A stretch of DNA of 64,000 nucleotides from Pseudomonas sp. TH43 (GTDB lineage Bacteria > Pseudomonadota > Gammaproteobacteria > Pseudomonadales > Pseudomonadaceae), in the NCBI RefSeq assembly GCF_016650635.1, contig NZ_JAEKFI010000002.1, forward strand, positions 62,001-126,000. The letters are read 5' to 3'. This document shows positions 36,220-44,515 of this stretch, piece after piece; the stretch's first letter is position 1; each line of letters opens with the position of its first letter. A program made the translations under genes and the position numbers. The notes beneath the pieces were generated by a model. That model had not been told where the DNA came from, made no database searches, and saw only the letters and a list, made by a program, of their open reading frames with translations.

Positions 36220-36260
36220 TTGCGGATATTCCGTATTATGGTATACCAATATTCAATCAA
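36220..36260. promoter_or_regulatory. regulon operator F in the chemoreceptor/monooxygenase divergent promoter
   Basis: TTATGGTATACCAATA has its core at 36239-36248. Leftward, TTGATT (36255-36260) is followed after 16 bp by TAATAC (36233-36238). Rightward, TTGCGG (36220-36225) is followed after 18 bp by TACCAA. One palindrome thus covers both promoters, 57 bp from the chemoreceptor start and about 130 bp from the monooxygenase start. Confidence 0.72.
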
Positions 36261-36381
36261 CCGACCAGCCGTCCTTGAAGGCGTGCTTGAATGGTGAGAA
36301 GACTTGCGAGCGTTCAGCGCTCATGCCAGTGACACAGGCCCGCAAACGACCGGCCATCAACAAAAGATCCGAGGTAGCGTC

Positions 36382-37425
36382 ATGAAATTTTCCCTGTTCG
36401 TACACATGGAACGCTGGGACGAAAGCGTCAGCCACCGCCAACTGTTCGAAGACTTGACCGAACTGACCCTGATGGCCGAGGCCGGCGGTTTCAGCACCGT
36501 GTGGATCGGCGAACACCACGCCATGGAATACACCATCTCGCCGAGCCCGATGCCGCTGCTGGCCTACCTCGCGGCGAAAACCACGACCATCCACCTCGGC
36601 GCCGGCACCATCATCGCGCCGTTCTGGCACCCGTTGCGGGTCGCCGGTGAATGCGCGTTGCTCGACGTCATCAGCAACGGCCGCATGGAAGTCGGCCTGG
36701 CCCGTGGCGCCTATCAGGTTGAATTTGATCGCATGGCCGGTGGCATGCCTGCGTCATCCGGCGGCCAGGCGCTGCGCGAGATGGTTCCGGTGGTCCGCGC
36801 CCTGTGGCAAGGCGACTACGCCCACGACGGCGATATCTGGAAATTCCCCACTTCCACCAGCGTGCCGAAACCGATCCAGAAGCCCAACCCGCCGATGTGG
36901 ATCGCCGCCCGCGACCCGGATTCGCACAACTTCGCCGTGGCCAACGGCTGCAACGTGATGGTCACGCCGCTGATGAAGGGCGACGAAGAAGTTCTCGATC
37001 TGAAGAACAAATTCCAGACCGCGCTGGACAACAATCCGGACGTGCCGCGCCCGCAGTTGATGGTGCTGCGCCACACTCACGTACACACCGCTGATGACCC
37101 GGACGGCTGGAAAGTCGGCGCCAAAGCGATCTCGCGGTTCTACCGCACCTTCGACGCGTGGTTCGGCAACAAGCAGACCCCGGTCAACGGCTTCCTCGCG
37201 CCGAGCCCGGAAGAGAAGTTTGCCGGGCGTCCGGAGTTTGAACTGGAAAGCCTGCACAAGACGGCGATGATCGGTACGCCGGAAGAAATCATCCCGCGCA
37301 TCAAGTACTACCAGGAACTCGGAGTGGATGAGTTCAGTTTCTGGTGCGACAACAGCTTGCCGCATGAAGAGAAGAAGAAATCGCTGGAGCTGTTTATCAA
37401 GCACGTGGTGCCGGCGTTTCGTTGA
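36382..37425 (+). CDS. luciferase-like (LLM class) flavin-dependent monooxygenase
   Basis: A 347-residue TIM-barrel oxygenase that uses reduced FMN and O2 delivered by a flavin reductase. Typical segments are VWIGEHHAMEYTISPSPMP, LGAGTIIAPFWHPLRVAGE, DVISNGRMEVGLARGAYQVE and a C-terminal GTPEEIIPRIKYYQELGVDEF. Relatives include the bacterial luciferase alpha chain and, more distantly, the RutA ring-opening oxygenase. ATG 36382 follows GAGGTAGCG. It ends at a strong terminator and is the only oxygenase in the regulon, so it probably starts the oxidative attack on the substrate. Confidence 0.9.
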   Translation: MKFSLFVHMERWDESVSHRQLFEDLTELTLMAEAGGFSTVWIGEHHAMEYTISPSPMPLLAYLAAKTTTIHLGAGTIIAPFWHPLRVAGECALLDVISNGRMEVGLARGAYQVEFDRMAGGMPASSGGQALREMVPVVRALWQGDYAHDGDIWKFPTSTSVPKPIQKPNPPMWIAARDPDSHNFAVANGCNVMVTPLMKGDEEVLDLKNKFQTALDNNPDVPRPQLMVLRHTHVHTADDPDGWKVGAKAISRFYRTFDAWFGNKQTPVNGFLAPSPEEKFAGRPEFELESLHKTAMIGTPEEIIPRIKYYQELGVDEFSFWCDNSLPHEEKKKSLELFIKHVVPAFR

Positions 37426-37450
37426 AAAGCGTGTACTAGAGGCGCAATAA

Positions 37451-37487
37451 AAAGGGGCGAATTCATCGATATGAATTCGCCCCTTTT
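37451..37487. terminator. bidirectional Rho-independent terminator
   Basis: AAAGGGGCGAATTCAT / ATGAATTCGCCCCTTT around CGAT, with T-runs on both strands, between the monooxygenase and the convergent glycosyltransferase. Confidence 0.9.
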
Positions 37488-37510
37488 TGCACTTGTCAGC
37501 GAGTGAAAAA

Positions 37511-38530
37511 CTAGCCCTGAACGGAGCCTTTTCGACTCCTGCGCAGCTGCTTCAACGTGAAACGCAATTTGCGCACCCCGTGAGCAATGCGCGGAAACAG
37601 CAATGTCCAGCGAGGATGCACCACCACCCCGCAATCACGGCTGTCTTGTCGAGTCATCGAAGTGATCTGCCGCGGCAACGGCACACCGTACTTGATGCAC
37701 TTGGTGATCAGTGCATCGACATTGCGCTCCATGAAATTCAACGCAACTTCCCGCCCGGCATTGAACGACCCAACGTGTTTCTTCAACGCTGCCAGGGTGT
37801 CGCGGTACGCGGCATAACTGCCCATCACGTACTCGACATCCTTATGGCTTTGCGTCAGCGAGCCGCTCCTGACCCGTTGAAAGTAATAGTCCGCCGCGGT
37901 GGCAAACGTGGCGTGGCTGTGCAGATAAATGTTCATGCTGAACACATGATCTTCGTGAGCGCGCCCTTCCAGCCGCACCGCGAAACGCTCGCACACCGAA
38001 CGCTTGAAAATGTACTGCCACGTCGCCGCGTGATACTTGCCGGAGAGAATCAGGTCCTCAAGCAAGTCGCGCCCGGCATCGAACCAGCCGCTACGGCTGG
38101 CGGCAGTGTTGCGACGCAGCATTTGCCTTTTGCCGTCAGTTTCGGTGAATGAACGCTTGGAAAAGTAAAACAGCTCAAGTGCAGGGTTCGCCTGGACTTG
38201 TTCGACCAGCGTACTGAACATTTCAGGGCTGACCACATCGTCCGGATCGCAGAAGAACACATACTCCCCGCTCGCCAGCGCCAGGCCGTTGCGCCGTGCT
38301 GCACCCACACCCTGATTATCCTGGGTCACCACTTTGACGTCCGCACGATGGCCAAAGCCTTCCTCAATGACGCCAAGTGTGCCGTCGGTCGAGCCGTCGT
38401 TGATCAGGATGATTTCATGCAACGGCACGGGCTGGTTGATCAGCGAATCGAGCGTTTCAGCGATGTAGGACTCAACGTTATACGTGGGAATGACAACGGA
38501 GATTTTCGGAACAGACACGTTGTTGAGCAC
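37511..38530 (-). CDS. family 2 glycosyltransferase
   Basis: A 339-residue GT-A fold transferase. It begins with ISVVIPTYNVESYIAETLDS, the nucleotide-sugar part has INDGSTDGTLGVIE, and the metal-binding motif is in FFCDPDDVVSPEMF. No membrane helix is evident, so it is cytosolic or membrane-associated. The chosen start is GTG 38530, without a strong ribosome binding site, and a GTG four codons later is possible. It lies beside the toxin locus rather than in a polysaccharide cluster, so its acceptor is unknown. Confidence 0.85.
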   Translation of the reverse strand: MLNNVSVPKISVVIPTYNVESYIAETLDSLINQPVPLHEIILINDGSTDGTLGVIEEGFGHRADVKVVTQDNQGVGAARRNGLALASGEYVFFCDPDDVVSPEMFSTLVEQVQANPALELFYFSKRSFTETDGKRQMLRRNTAASRSGWFDAGRDLLEDLILSGKYHAATWQYIFKRSVCERFAVRLEGRAHEDHVFSMNIYLHSHATFATAADYYFQRVRSGSLTQSHKDVEYVMGSYAAYRDTLAALKKHVGSFNAGREVALNFMERNVDALITKCIKYGVPLPRQITSMTRQDSRDCGVVVHPRWTLLFPRIAHGVRKLRFTLKQLRRSRKGSVQG

Positions 38531-38799
38531 CTGAAATGACGGCGTAGGCCGATAACGGGAATTATTGAGGCAAGGTTGACGTGCGGAGAACTCAGGAAGG
38601 CACGTTTAAACGACCCACGGCAAAGCGATGCCAAAATGATGGCTCATCATAAATGGTCACCGTTGGAGCGTCAAAGAGCGCAAGCAGCGTTACTGCGACA
38701 TTTCGTTGCTGAGGTCACTGTTTACGTATAAATGACGAGCGATAAACGACGTGCCGGTCATGTTGTAAAATACCGACTGGTGTGAATCGCACCTACCTT

Positions 38800-39333
38800 T
38801 TAATAACGGATCCACTTTCCTGTAGGAATTAATTTCGGCGCATTCGGATCAACCAAATAAAGCCATTCTGGCTCATGCCCTACCGTACCGATCAAAACAC
38901 CTAGCGTATCTGGATGATCGGGCATTGCGCCTGAATGTATAGCGCCTATGTAACTGTTTTCGCCATAAGGATTGTGCATCTGAAATCGCAAAGTACCATC
39001 CGCATTAAAAATCGCTGCATTGCTCGGATATCCGAAAAACCAAGAATTCTCTGAACCACTAAAGTTGTAAGGCTCTTTTTCAAAAACCACAAAAACCCCG
39101 GTTCTATCTGGCAATATATTTAGCACCTCTTGTATTGAAACATCAACCTCCACACCATTATCCAGCACCAAATACTGCCGACGCCTTACTACACAACGTC
39201 CTTTTGAATCGTGAATATATTGTTTTATATCTTCAAAACTAGTGCCTCCTCCATCCCAGGCATCAAAGCGCTCAAAAACGACACCATTGTCCAGTTCTAC
39301 AACCGTTACAACCTTATCTATTAAAGTTTTCAC
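38800..39333 (-). CDS. putative contact-dependent inhibition immunity protein, copy 3
   Basis: A 177-residue protein of unknown family, paralogous to 40079-40612. The C-terminal 100 residues are almost the same (PDRTGVFVVF..., GENSYIGAIHSGAMPDHPDT, LGVLIGTVGHEPEWLYLVDP, KLIPTGKWIRY), while the first 70 residues differ more. It has no signal peptide, as expected for a cytosolic immunity protein. The sequence is AT-richer than the surrounding genome, suggesting horizontal gain. Which toxin it protects against is unknown. Confidence 0.7.
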   Translation of the reverse strand: MKTLIDKVVTVVELDNGVVFERFDAWDGGGTSFEDIKQYIHDSKGRCVVRRRQYLVLDNGVEVDVSIQEVLNILPDRTGVFVVFEKEPYNFSGSENSWFFGYPSNAAIFNADGTLRFQMHNPYGENSYIGAIHSGAMPDHPDTLGVLIGTVGHEPEWLYLVDPNAPKLIPTGKWIRY

Positions 39334-39449
39334 TTTAGCGTACTCACTGCGATCTTGTCTCCCTCACAAAGCTTTTACAAAAAAGTAAAATAGGGAGAAC
39401 TTTATTTTTTCAGAAGAATATCAAAGCCAATTCATGCTTCACTCGACAT

Positions 39450-39985
39450 TCAGTAACGAATCCACTTCCCTGTAGGAATCAATTTCGGCGTTTCAGGATC
39501 AACCAAATAAAGCCATTCTGGCTCATGTCCTACCGTACCGATTAATACACCTAACGTATCTGGATGCTCGGGCATCGCACCTGTGTGTATAGCGCCTATG
39601 TAACTGCCTTTTCCATCGGGGTTGTACAACTGAAAACGCAATGTTCCATCACCGTTGAAGATAGCAGCATTGTGAGGGCACACAAAAAACCAAGGTGCTT
39701 CAGCAGAGCTAAACCTGTGCGGCTTTTCCTTAAACACCACCAGTACCCCAGTCCTATCAGGCAATATGTATGGGATACCAGCAGCGAAAAATACAACCTC
39801 TGAACCACTATCTAAAACTATATAATTTTTTTCTCTACAACCTCACTCACATTCACATGTTTAACTTGCGCCATTTCGACTTCAAAAGCGGTTCTCCTGC
39901 CCTGCCAATCACAATAGCGCTCAAAAACTGCTCCATCAGCATGCACCACCTCAGTCCTTATACATTCTACAAGATCAATCATTTC
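39450..39985 (-). pseudogene. frameshifted putative immunity gene, copy 2
   Basis: The N-terminal part (MIDLVECIRTEVVHADGAVF, EMAQVKHVNVSEVV) reads to a stop near 39820. The C-terminal part (ILPDRTGVLVVF to GKWIRY) resumes in another frame. Reading through one extra base in the A7 tract of the coding strand (T7 at 39826-39832 on the plus strand) restores a full 178-residue protein like its neighbours. So it is a single-base slip in a homopolymer, either a true pseudogene, a phase-variable gene or a sequencing error. Confidence 0.75.
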
Positions 39986-40078
39986 ATCGACTTCAAACTG
40001 TAAAAAACGGCGAAACAAATGGGACGGATTTATTTTCAGACACATTCATCAAAAAACCAGCCCACTTCCACTCGATAT

Positions 40079-40612
40079 TCAATAGCGAATCCACTTCCCT
40101 GTGGGAACCAATTTCGGCGCATCAGGATCAACCAAATAAAGCCATTCTGGCTCATGCCCTACCGTACCGATCAAAACACCTAGCGCATTTGGATGTTCGG
40201 GCATTGCGCCGGAATGTATGTCACCTATGTAACTGTTCTCTCCATAAGGATTATGCACCTGAAAACGTAAAGTACCATCCGCATTATAAATCGCTGCATT
40301 GTTAGGATACCCGAAAAACCATGGGGTTTCGCGACTACTAAGCTTATAAGGCTCCTGACCAAACACCACCAGAACACCGGATCTATCCGGCAGAATAATA
40401 ATCGACTCATTTATGGGCATTTCAACTTCAACACCACTATCTAAAACCAAAGCCTGTCGCACACTGATCACTTTGTGCTCTTGAGCGTAAATCATATTTT
40501 TTTTTCGTTCTTCAAAGCTCGTACACGCGCCATCCCAACGAACAAACTCATGAAATGTGTGCCCACCTTCATATTCGTCCGTTAATCGAACTTCGCTAAT
40601 TAAATCTTTCAT
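40079..40612 (-). CDS. putative cognate immunity protein, copy 1
   Basis: A 177-residue protein whose ATG overlaps the stop codon of the CdiA-like toxin region by four bases (ATGA). This translational coupling is the usual arrangement of cdiA toxin and cdiI immunity genes. I do not recognise the family. It shares its C-terminal half with copies 2 and 3 (GTVGHEPEWLYLVDPDAPKL, GKWIRY). Its position identifies it as the best candidate for the immunity partner of the resident toxin domain. Confidence 0.75.
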   Translation of the reverse strand: MKDLISEVRLTDEYEGGHTFHEFVRWDGACTSFEERKKNMIYAQEHKVISVRQALVLDSGVEVEMPINESIIILPDRSGVLVVFGQEPYKLSSRETPWFFGYPNNAAIYNADGTLRFQVHNPYGENSYIGDIHSGAMPEHPNALGVLIGTVGHEPEWLYLVDPDAPKLVPTGKWIRY

Positions 40613-42626
40613 TCTAGCGACCTCACCGACTTCATATTGACCTCATAAAGCTCCGGATTAGTTCTAGGTGATTTATCCATGAAATTCACCTGATGCCCTC
40701 CGCCAGGCAAGTGAACGCCATTGAGTTTATCCCACATATCGCCAACGGTTCCCTCGCGCGTGCCTACACCCGGCTTAATCGTAAATTCAATCTGGAACAG
40801 TTTTCCACTTTTAAACTCTTCAGAAACTGCGAGTTTATTCCTGACATCTGCTACTGAATTTATTGGCGTATCGGTTGCCCACGCCCCAAGAGCTGAGGAT
40901 GGACTTCTACCATCCTTAAGTTCGTTCCGCATCTTATTAAGCTGACTTTCGTTGATAGTCATCGTCATCGTTCGCGGCTGATCCAATACCTTATCTGTCA
41001 CGATTGTCCCCTCTTTCCAAGCTGGACGTTGTGTCCCCCAGTAAGGAGGATCTATTCCACCTGACTGCTCTTTCAGGAGCAGATCATTCGCTGTTTTCTG
41101 ATCATCCACACGCGGCAGACCATCACGATCAGTGACCAGTCCAGCGTTGATATTCTCCGCACGATGCTCTCTCCCCGGAGCAAAGTCACGCTGTCCAGAC
41201 AGTCCAAAACCCTCTGCATCGCGAGAGGCGTTGAATTCAACTCTAGAGACTTCAGATGTGGCGCCTGTGGCAGTGCCAGTCTTCTTCGGGGCCAAAACCA
41301 ACGCCCCAGTCCCTTCGAGGTATTTCCCTGCACCTTTGAGCAGTATTAATTCAAGTGCGGCTTTTGCTGCTTCCGTCCCGTAGTCACGAAGCGGATTCAC
41401 ATCACCGGGGTATGTTGCACTGCTGAAGGACGCAAGTACCCTGTCGCCTTGGGTGTATTCGTAAGGTGCAAACAGTCGCCCGGTAGCTTCCCAGCTTTCC
41501 AGGAAGGAAGCGGCACCCGCTGCTCCGGACAGTGCCGGCAGAGTGCAACCAACGAAAGTGACGCAAGCAGGGCTTGTCAATACCGCCCCGCTGTAACCCG
41601 CTACAGCGCCGGCCCCGGCGAGTATCGCCTGGACGGCATTACCAGTACGTTGAGCACTTTCTTCATTGCGCACCAAGCCATCGTTGACCTGGTCCCATTT
41701 CGAATATTCGTCAAAGGCTCTGGTGGCGAAAAGCGCATTTTGTGCATCCTTGAACCCTCTGCCATCGGCCTCCAGTGCTGTCAGCGCCTCATAATTGGCT
41801 TTGTCATCGGGGTGAACCGAAGCACTGCAATGAACCAGGGCGCAAGCTGCCGCTCTGAGTTGGTACGCTTTTTCGGGGTTTTCTTTTTGCAGCTTTTCCA
41901 GCGCCAAGACTTCTTTTTGATGGAGCTGACGGTTGTACTGGTCAGCCATCAAAGCGACCCACGATGCCTTGTTAACGTCTCCGCCGGCCAATCCAGCGGC
42001 TGTCAAACCGACAATCTGGGAAAATGCCTCGCGCAACCTGGGCAGCGTGTCGAACGTAGAGTTGAGTGCTCCAGCCATGGCCTGACTGGCGCCTGCGGCC
42101 ACCGCGCCGGTTTTGAAATCTCCACCGGTTGCGCTGGATATCGCGCCGCCCATCAACGCGTGCAACGCGGTGCGGCCAACGCCGCCCTCGGCCCACATTG
42201 CCATACCAGTCGTATCACCCACATCATGTGCCGCTTGCCAGTGATCCTGGGCGTAGCCCCCGACAAAGTTGAACGCGGTGGCGGCAGCCACATTGCCTGC
42301 CTGGGAAATCAGCCCTTCCTTCAGGTTCTGGCTATAGCTCCCCCCGCTGATCACGGTTTTTATGGCCCCGCCTGCAAGCCCCTGTGCACCTGCATGAACA
42401 GCGAATCCACCAATATCTTGAAGAGTGTTTAGGTCAAATCCTTTTCCAGTGAGGTGTTCGGGTTGGCCACCACGATGCCGTCGGCCTGCGCCCAAATCGG
42501 TTGCCAGAACATGACGTTCGCCAAGAGAAATGCCAGGCCGCGCTTGGGCATGCCCAGAAAGTGTTCGCGGTTTTTTTCGGCAGCAGCAGGCTGACTGGCC
42601 AGAAAGGCCAGTTGACGGATGTCCAT
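40609..42626 (-). pseudogene. internally deleted TpsA/CdiA-type exoprotein: N-terminal stub joined out of frame to the C-terminal toxin region
   Basis: From ATG 42626 the first about 60 residues carry an extended signal peptide (HFLGMPKRGLAFLLANVMFW, WAQADGIVV) and the start of the TPS secretion domain, then stop at 42429. In the next frame, from about 42445 to 40609, the typical CdiA/FhaB end resumes: TGKGFDLNTLQDIGG, a pretoxin region (REAFSQIVGLTAAGLAGGDV), a hydrophobic segment (QAILAGAGAVAGYSGAVL), and a last 140 residues after PPYWGTQRPAWKEG that look like a toxin domain of unknown type. A normal exoprotein has thousands of residues between these parts, so the interior is missing. The toxin part may no longer be made or secreted. 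Confidence 0.8.
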
Positions 42627-42650
42627 GTCAGAATCTCGTGGCGAGCAGTT

Positions 42651-44357
42651 TTAGAGGAAGAATTCCAGGTGGAAATAAATCGGAGCTTCGCGCTCGGTCA
42701 GCGCATCCGGTCGTTCCAGAGAGTGCGCGAAGGTCACGCCAGCGGAGACATGCTGGCCACGGGCGAACAGGTCCAGCGAGTTGCTCGACATGCGGCCGTG
42801 CTGATCGCCGTTGTAGCGACCGTTCTGGATCACGCCCTGGTCGTAGCCCAGGCTGGTGCCGTATTCGGAGAACACCGGTTGCAGCCACTCGACAGTCACC
42901 GGACGCGTCCAGCGCAAATCGTTACGCCAGTAACCACCGCTGTCGCCGGACAGCGACTGGTCCTTGTAGCCACGAATCGATGGCGATCCGCCGAGGCTGG
43001 TGCGCTGCGGACTGAACAGCACGTCCTCACTGCGCTGGCCGGTCATCAGGCTGCTGAAGCTGAACGATTCGCCCCAGAGTTTGAACGGCTGCAAGTAGCT
43101 CAGGGTCGCGGTGTATTTGCGGTAGCGTGCGTCGGGTTCGCCCGGTCCCGGATCGTGGCTGCCTTGCGCGTCAAAGGCACCGATGCCTTCCTGCATCCCG
43201 GCATCGAAGTTGACGAAGGCACTGCCGACGCGGCGACCGTGGTTGAAACCGAACTGCGCTTCGCTGATGCGGTTGCTGCTCAGTCTGAGTTTGCTGTCTT
43301 CGATGAAGTTGTTGGTGCGCATGTACGACAGACCGGCGCTGAGAGACGTCTTGCTGACCGAGTCGCGATGGATCACGCGTTCAGCGCGAAACTGATGGTT
43401 TTCGCTGTCGCCGGTCTGCTTGAAGTTGTAGAGGTTGGCGGCGATTTGCGAGCGGTACTCGCTCTGGCTGTAGGTGTAGTTGAAGTTCCACCAGCCCCAC
43501 GGCACGTTGTAGCTGAGCATGGCGTTGTTGGAAGTGTGCTGATGATCGGTCATCGCATCGTGACCGCCGCGCAGGCTCAACTGATCGGCAAGACCCAACG
43601 GGCTGTCCCAATCAAACGTCGTGCCCCACTGCTGTTCACCAGTGCTGCGCTGGCCGTCGTTATTGCGCGACAGGCCAACGCGCCACGGTTTCTGTGGAGT
43701 GTTGGTGACCAGCACTTCGCTGCCGCCGACGTTCTGCCCCGGTGCCAACTCCATTTTTGCCTGATTGGACGGCAGGCGATTGAGCTGATCGACCATTTGC
43801 TCGATCTCGCGCAGGTTGACCAGTTCACCAGTCTTGCCGGGAAACGCCATGGCCAGTTCGCGATCCGAGATTTTGCTGTTTTCGGCGCCCTTGAGGCCTT
43901 CGAGTTTGCCCTCGACCACCAGCACTTTCAGGTGCCCGCCGGACAAATCCTGTTGCGGCAGATAGGCGCGGCTGGTGACCAGGCCCTTTTCGATGTAGTA
44001 ATCGGTGATGACTTTAAGCAACTCGTTGAGCTGCGGCACGCCGAGGCATTCACCGATGTAGGGTTTGAGCAGACGAGTCCTGGCGCTCTCCGAAAGGCTG
44101 TCGGCGCCCTTAAGCTCAATGTCTTTGATCGGGAAGCAACGGGTATCGGTCGGCGCTGCCGGTTGCGCAGGTTTGACTTCCTTGCCCGGCAAATCCTTGA
44201 GTTCTTCGAGGCGTCGCTGCTGCTCTTCGAGCAAGCGATTCTGACGTTCGCGAATCAGGTCGGTTTCACCAGGTGTGGGTGCAGCGAAAGCACTCTGGAG
44301 TGGAGAAAGGCACAGCAAAGCTACGCACAACCTCGTCACGAGGACGGGTGGGTACAT
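42651..44357 (-). CDS. TpsB/CdiB-type two-partner secretion outer-membrane transporter
   Basis: A 568-residue outer-membrane protein. The signal peptide is about 1-26 (LCVALLCLSPLQSAFA). A Q/E/R-rich plug helix follows (RERQNRLLEEQQRRLEELKD), then POTRA domains about 75-230 (CFPIKDIELKGADSLSESAR..., LPQQDLSGGHLKVLVVEGKL). A 16-stranded barrel includes the conserved GGSPSIRGYKDQSLSGDSG loop and ends with FHLEFFL. Intact, it should export the TpsA partner encoded directly downstream, but that partner is deleted. Confidence 0.92.
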   Translation of the reverse strand: MYPPVLVTRLCVALLCLSPLQSAFAAPTPGETDLIRERQNRLLEEQQRRLEELKDLPGKEVKPAQPAAPTDTRCFPIKDIELKGADSLSESARTRLLKPYIGECLGVPQLNELLKVITDYYIEKGLVTSRAYLPQQDLSGGHLKVLVVEGKLEGLKGAENSKISDRELAMAFPGKTGELVNLREIEQMVDQLNRLPSNQAKMELAPGQNVGGSEVLVTNTPQKPWRVGLSRNNDGQRSTGEQQWGTTFDWDSPLGLADQLSLRGGHDAMTDHQHTSNNAMLSYNVPWGWWNFNYTYSQSEYRSQIAANLYNFKQTGDSENHQFRAERVIHRDSVSKTSLSAGLSYMRTNNFIEDSKLRLSSNRISEAQFGFNHGRRVGSAFVNFDAGMQEGIGAFDAQGSHDPGPGEPDARYRKYTATLSYLQPFKLWGESFSFSSLMTGQRSEDVLFSPQRTSLGGSPSIRGYKDQSLSGDSGGYWRNDLRWTRPVTVEWLQPVFSEYGTSLGYDQGVIQNGRYNGDQHGRMSSNSLDLFARGQHVSAGVTFAHSLERPDALTEREAPIYFHLEFFL

Positions 44358-44515
44358 GTTCGATCCCTTGAGACGGAAAGTGACATCAAAATAGTGGCGC
44401 GATATTAGATAGCCATCACTTTGGCGTCAAACAATCGTTTCAACCTTTTGTCGGGCTTGTATCAAGGATTGAACAATCGAAGCCATTGCGGCTCGCCCAG
44501 CACTGCTTTTGCCAA

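Noticed and set aside
7184..37425. Canonical rut uracil pathway
   Set aside because: No RutB amidohydrolase, RutE or true RutG is present. The oxygenase is a general luciferase-like protein, and extra enzymes (aldehyde dehydrogenase, PcaC-like, AA_synth) do not belong to rut.
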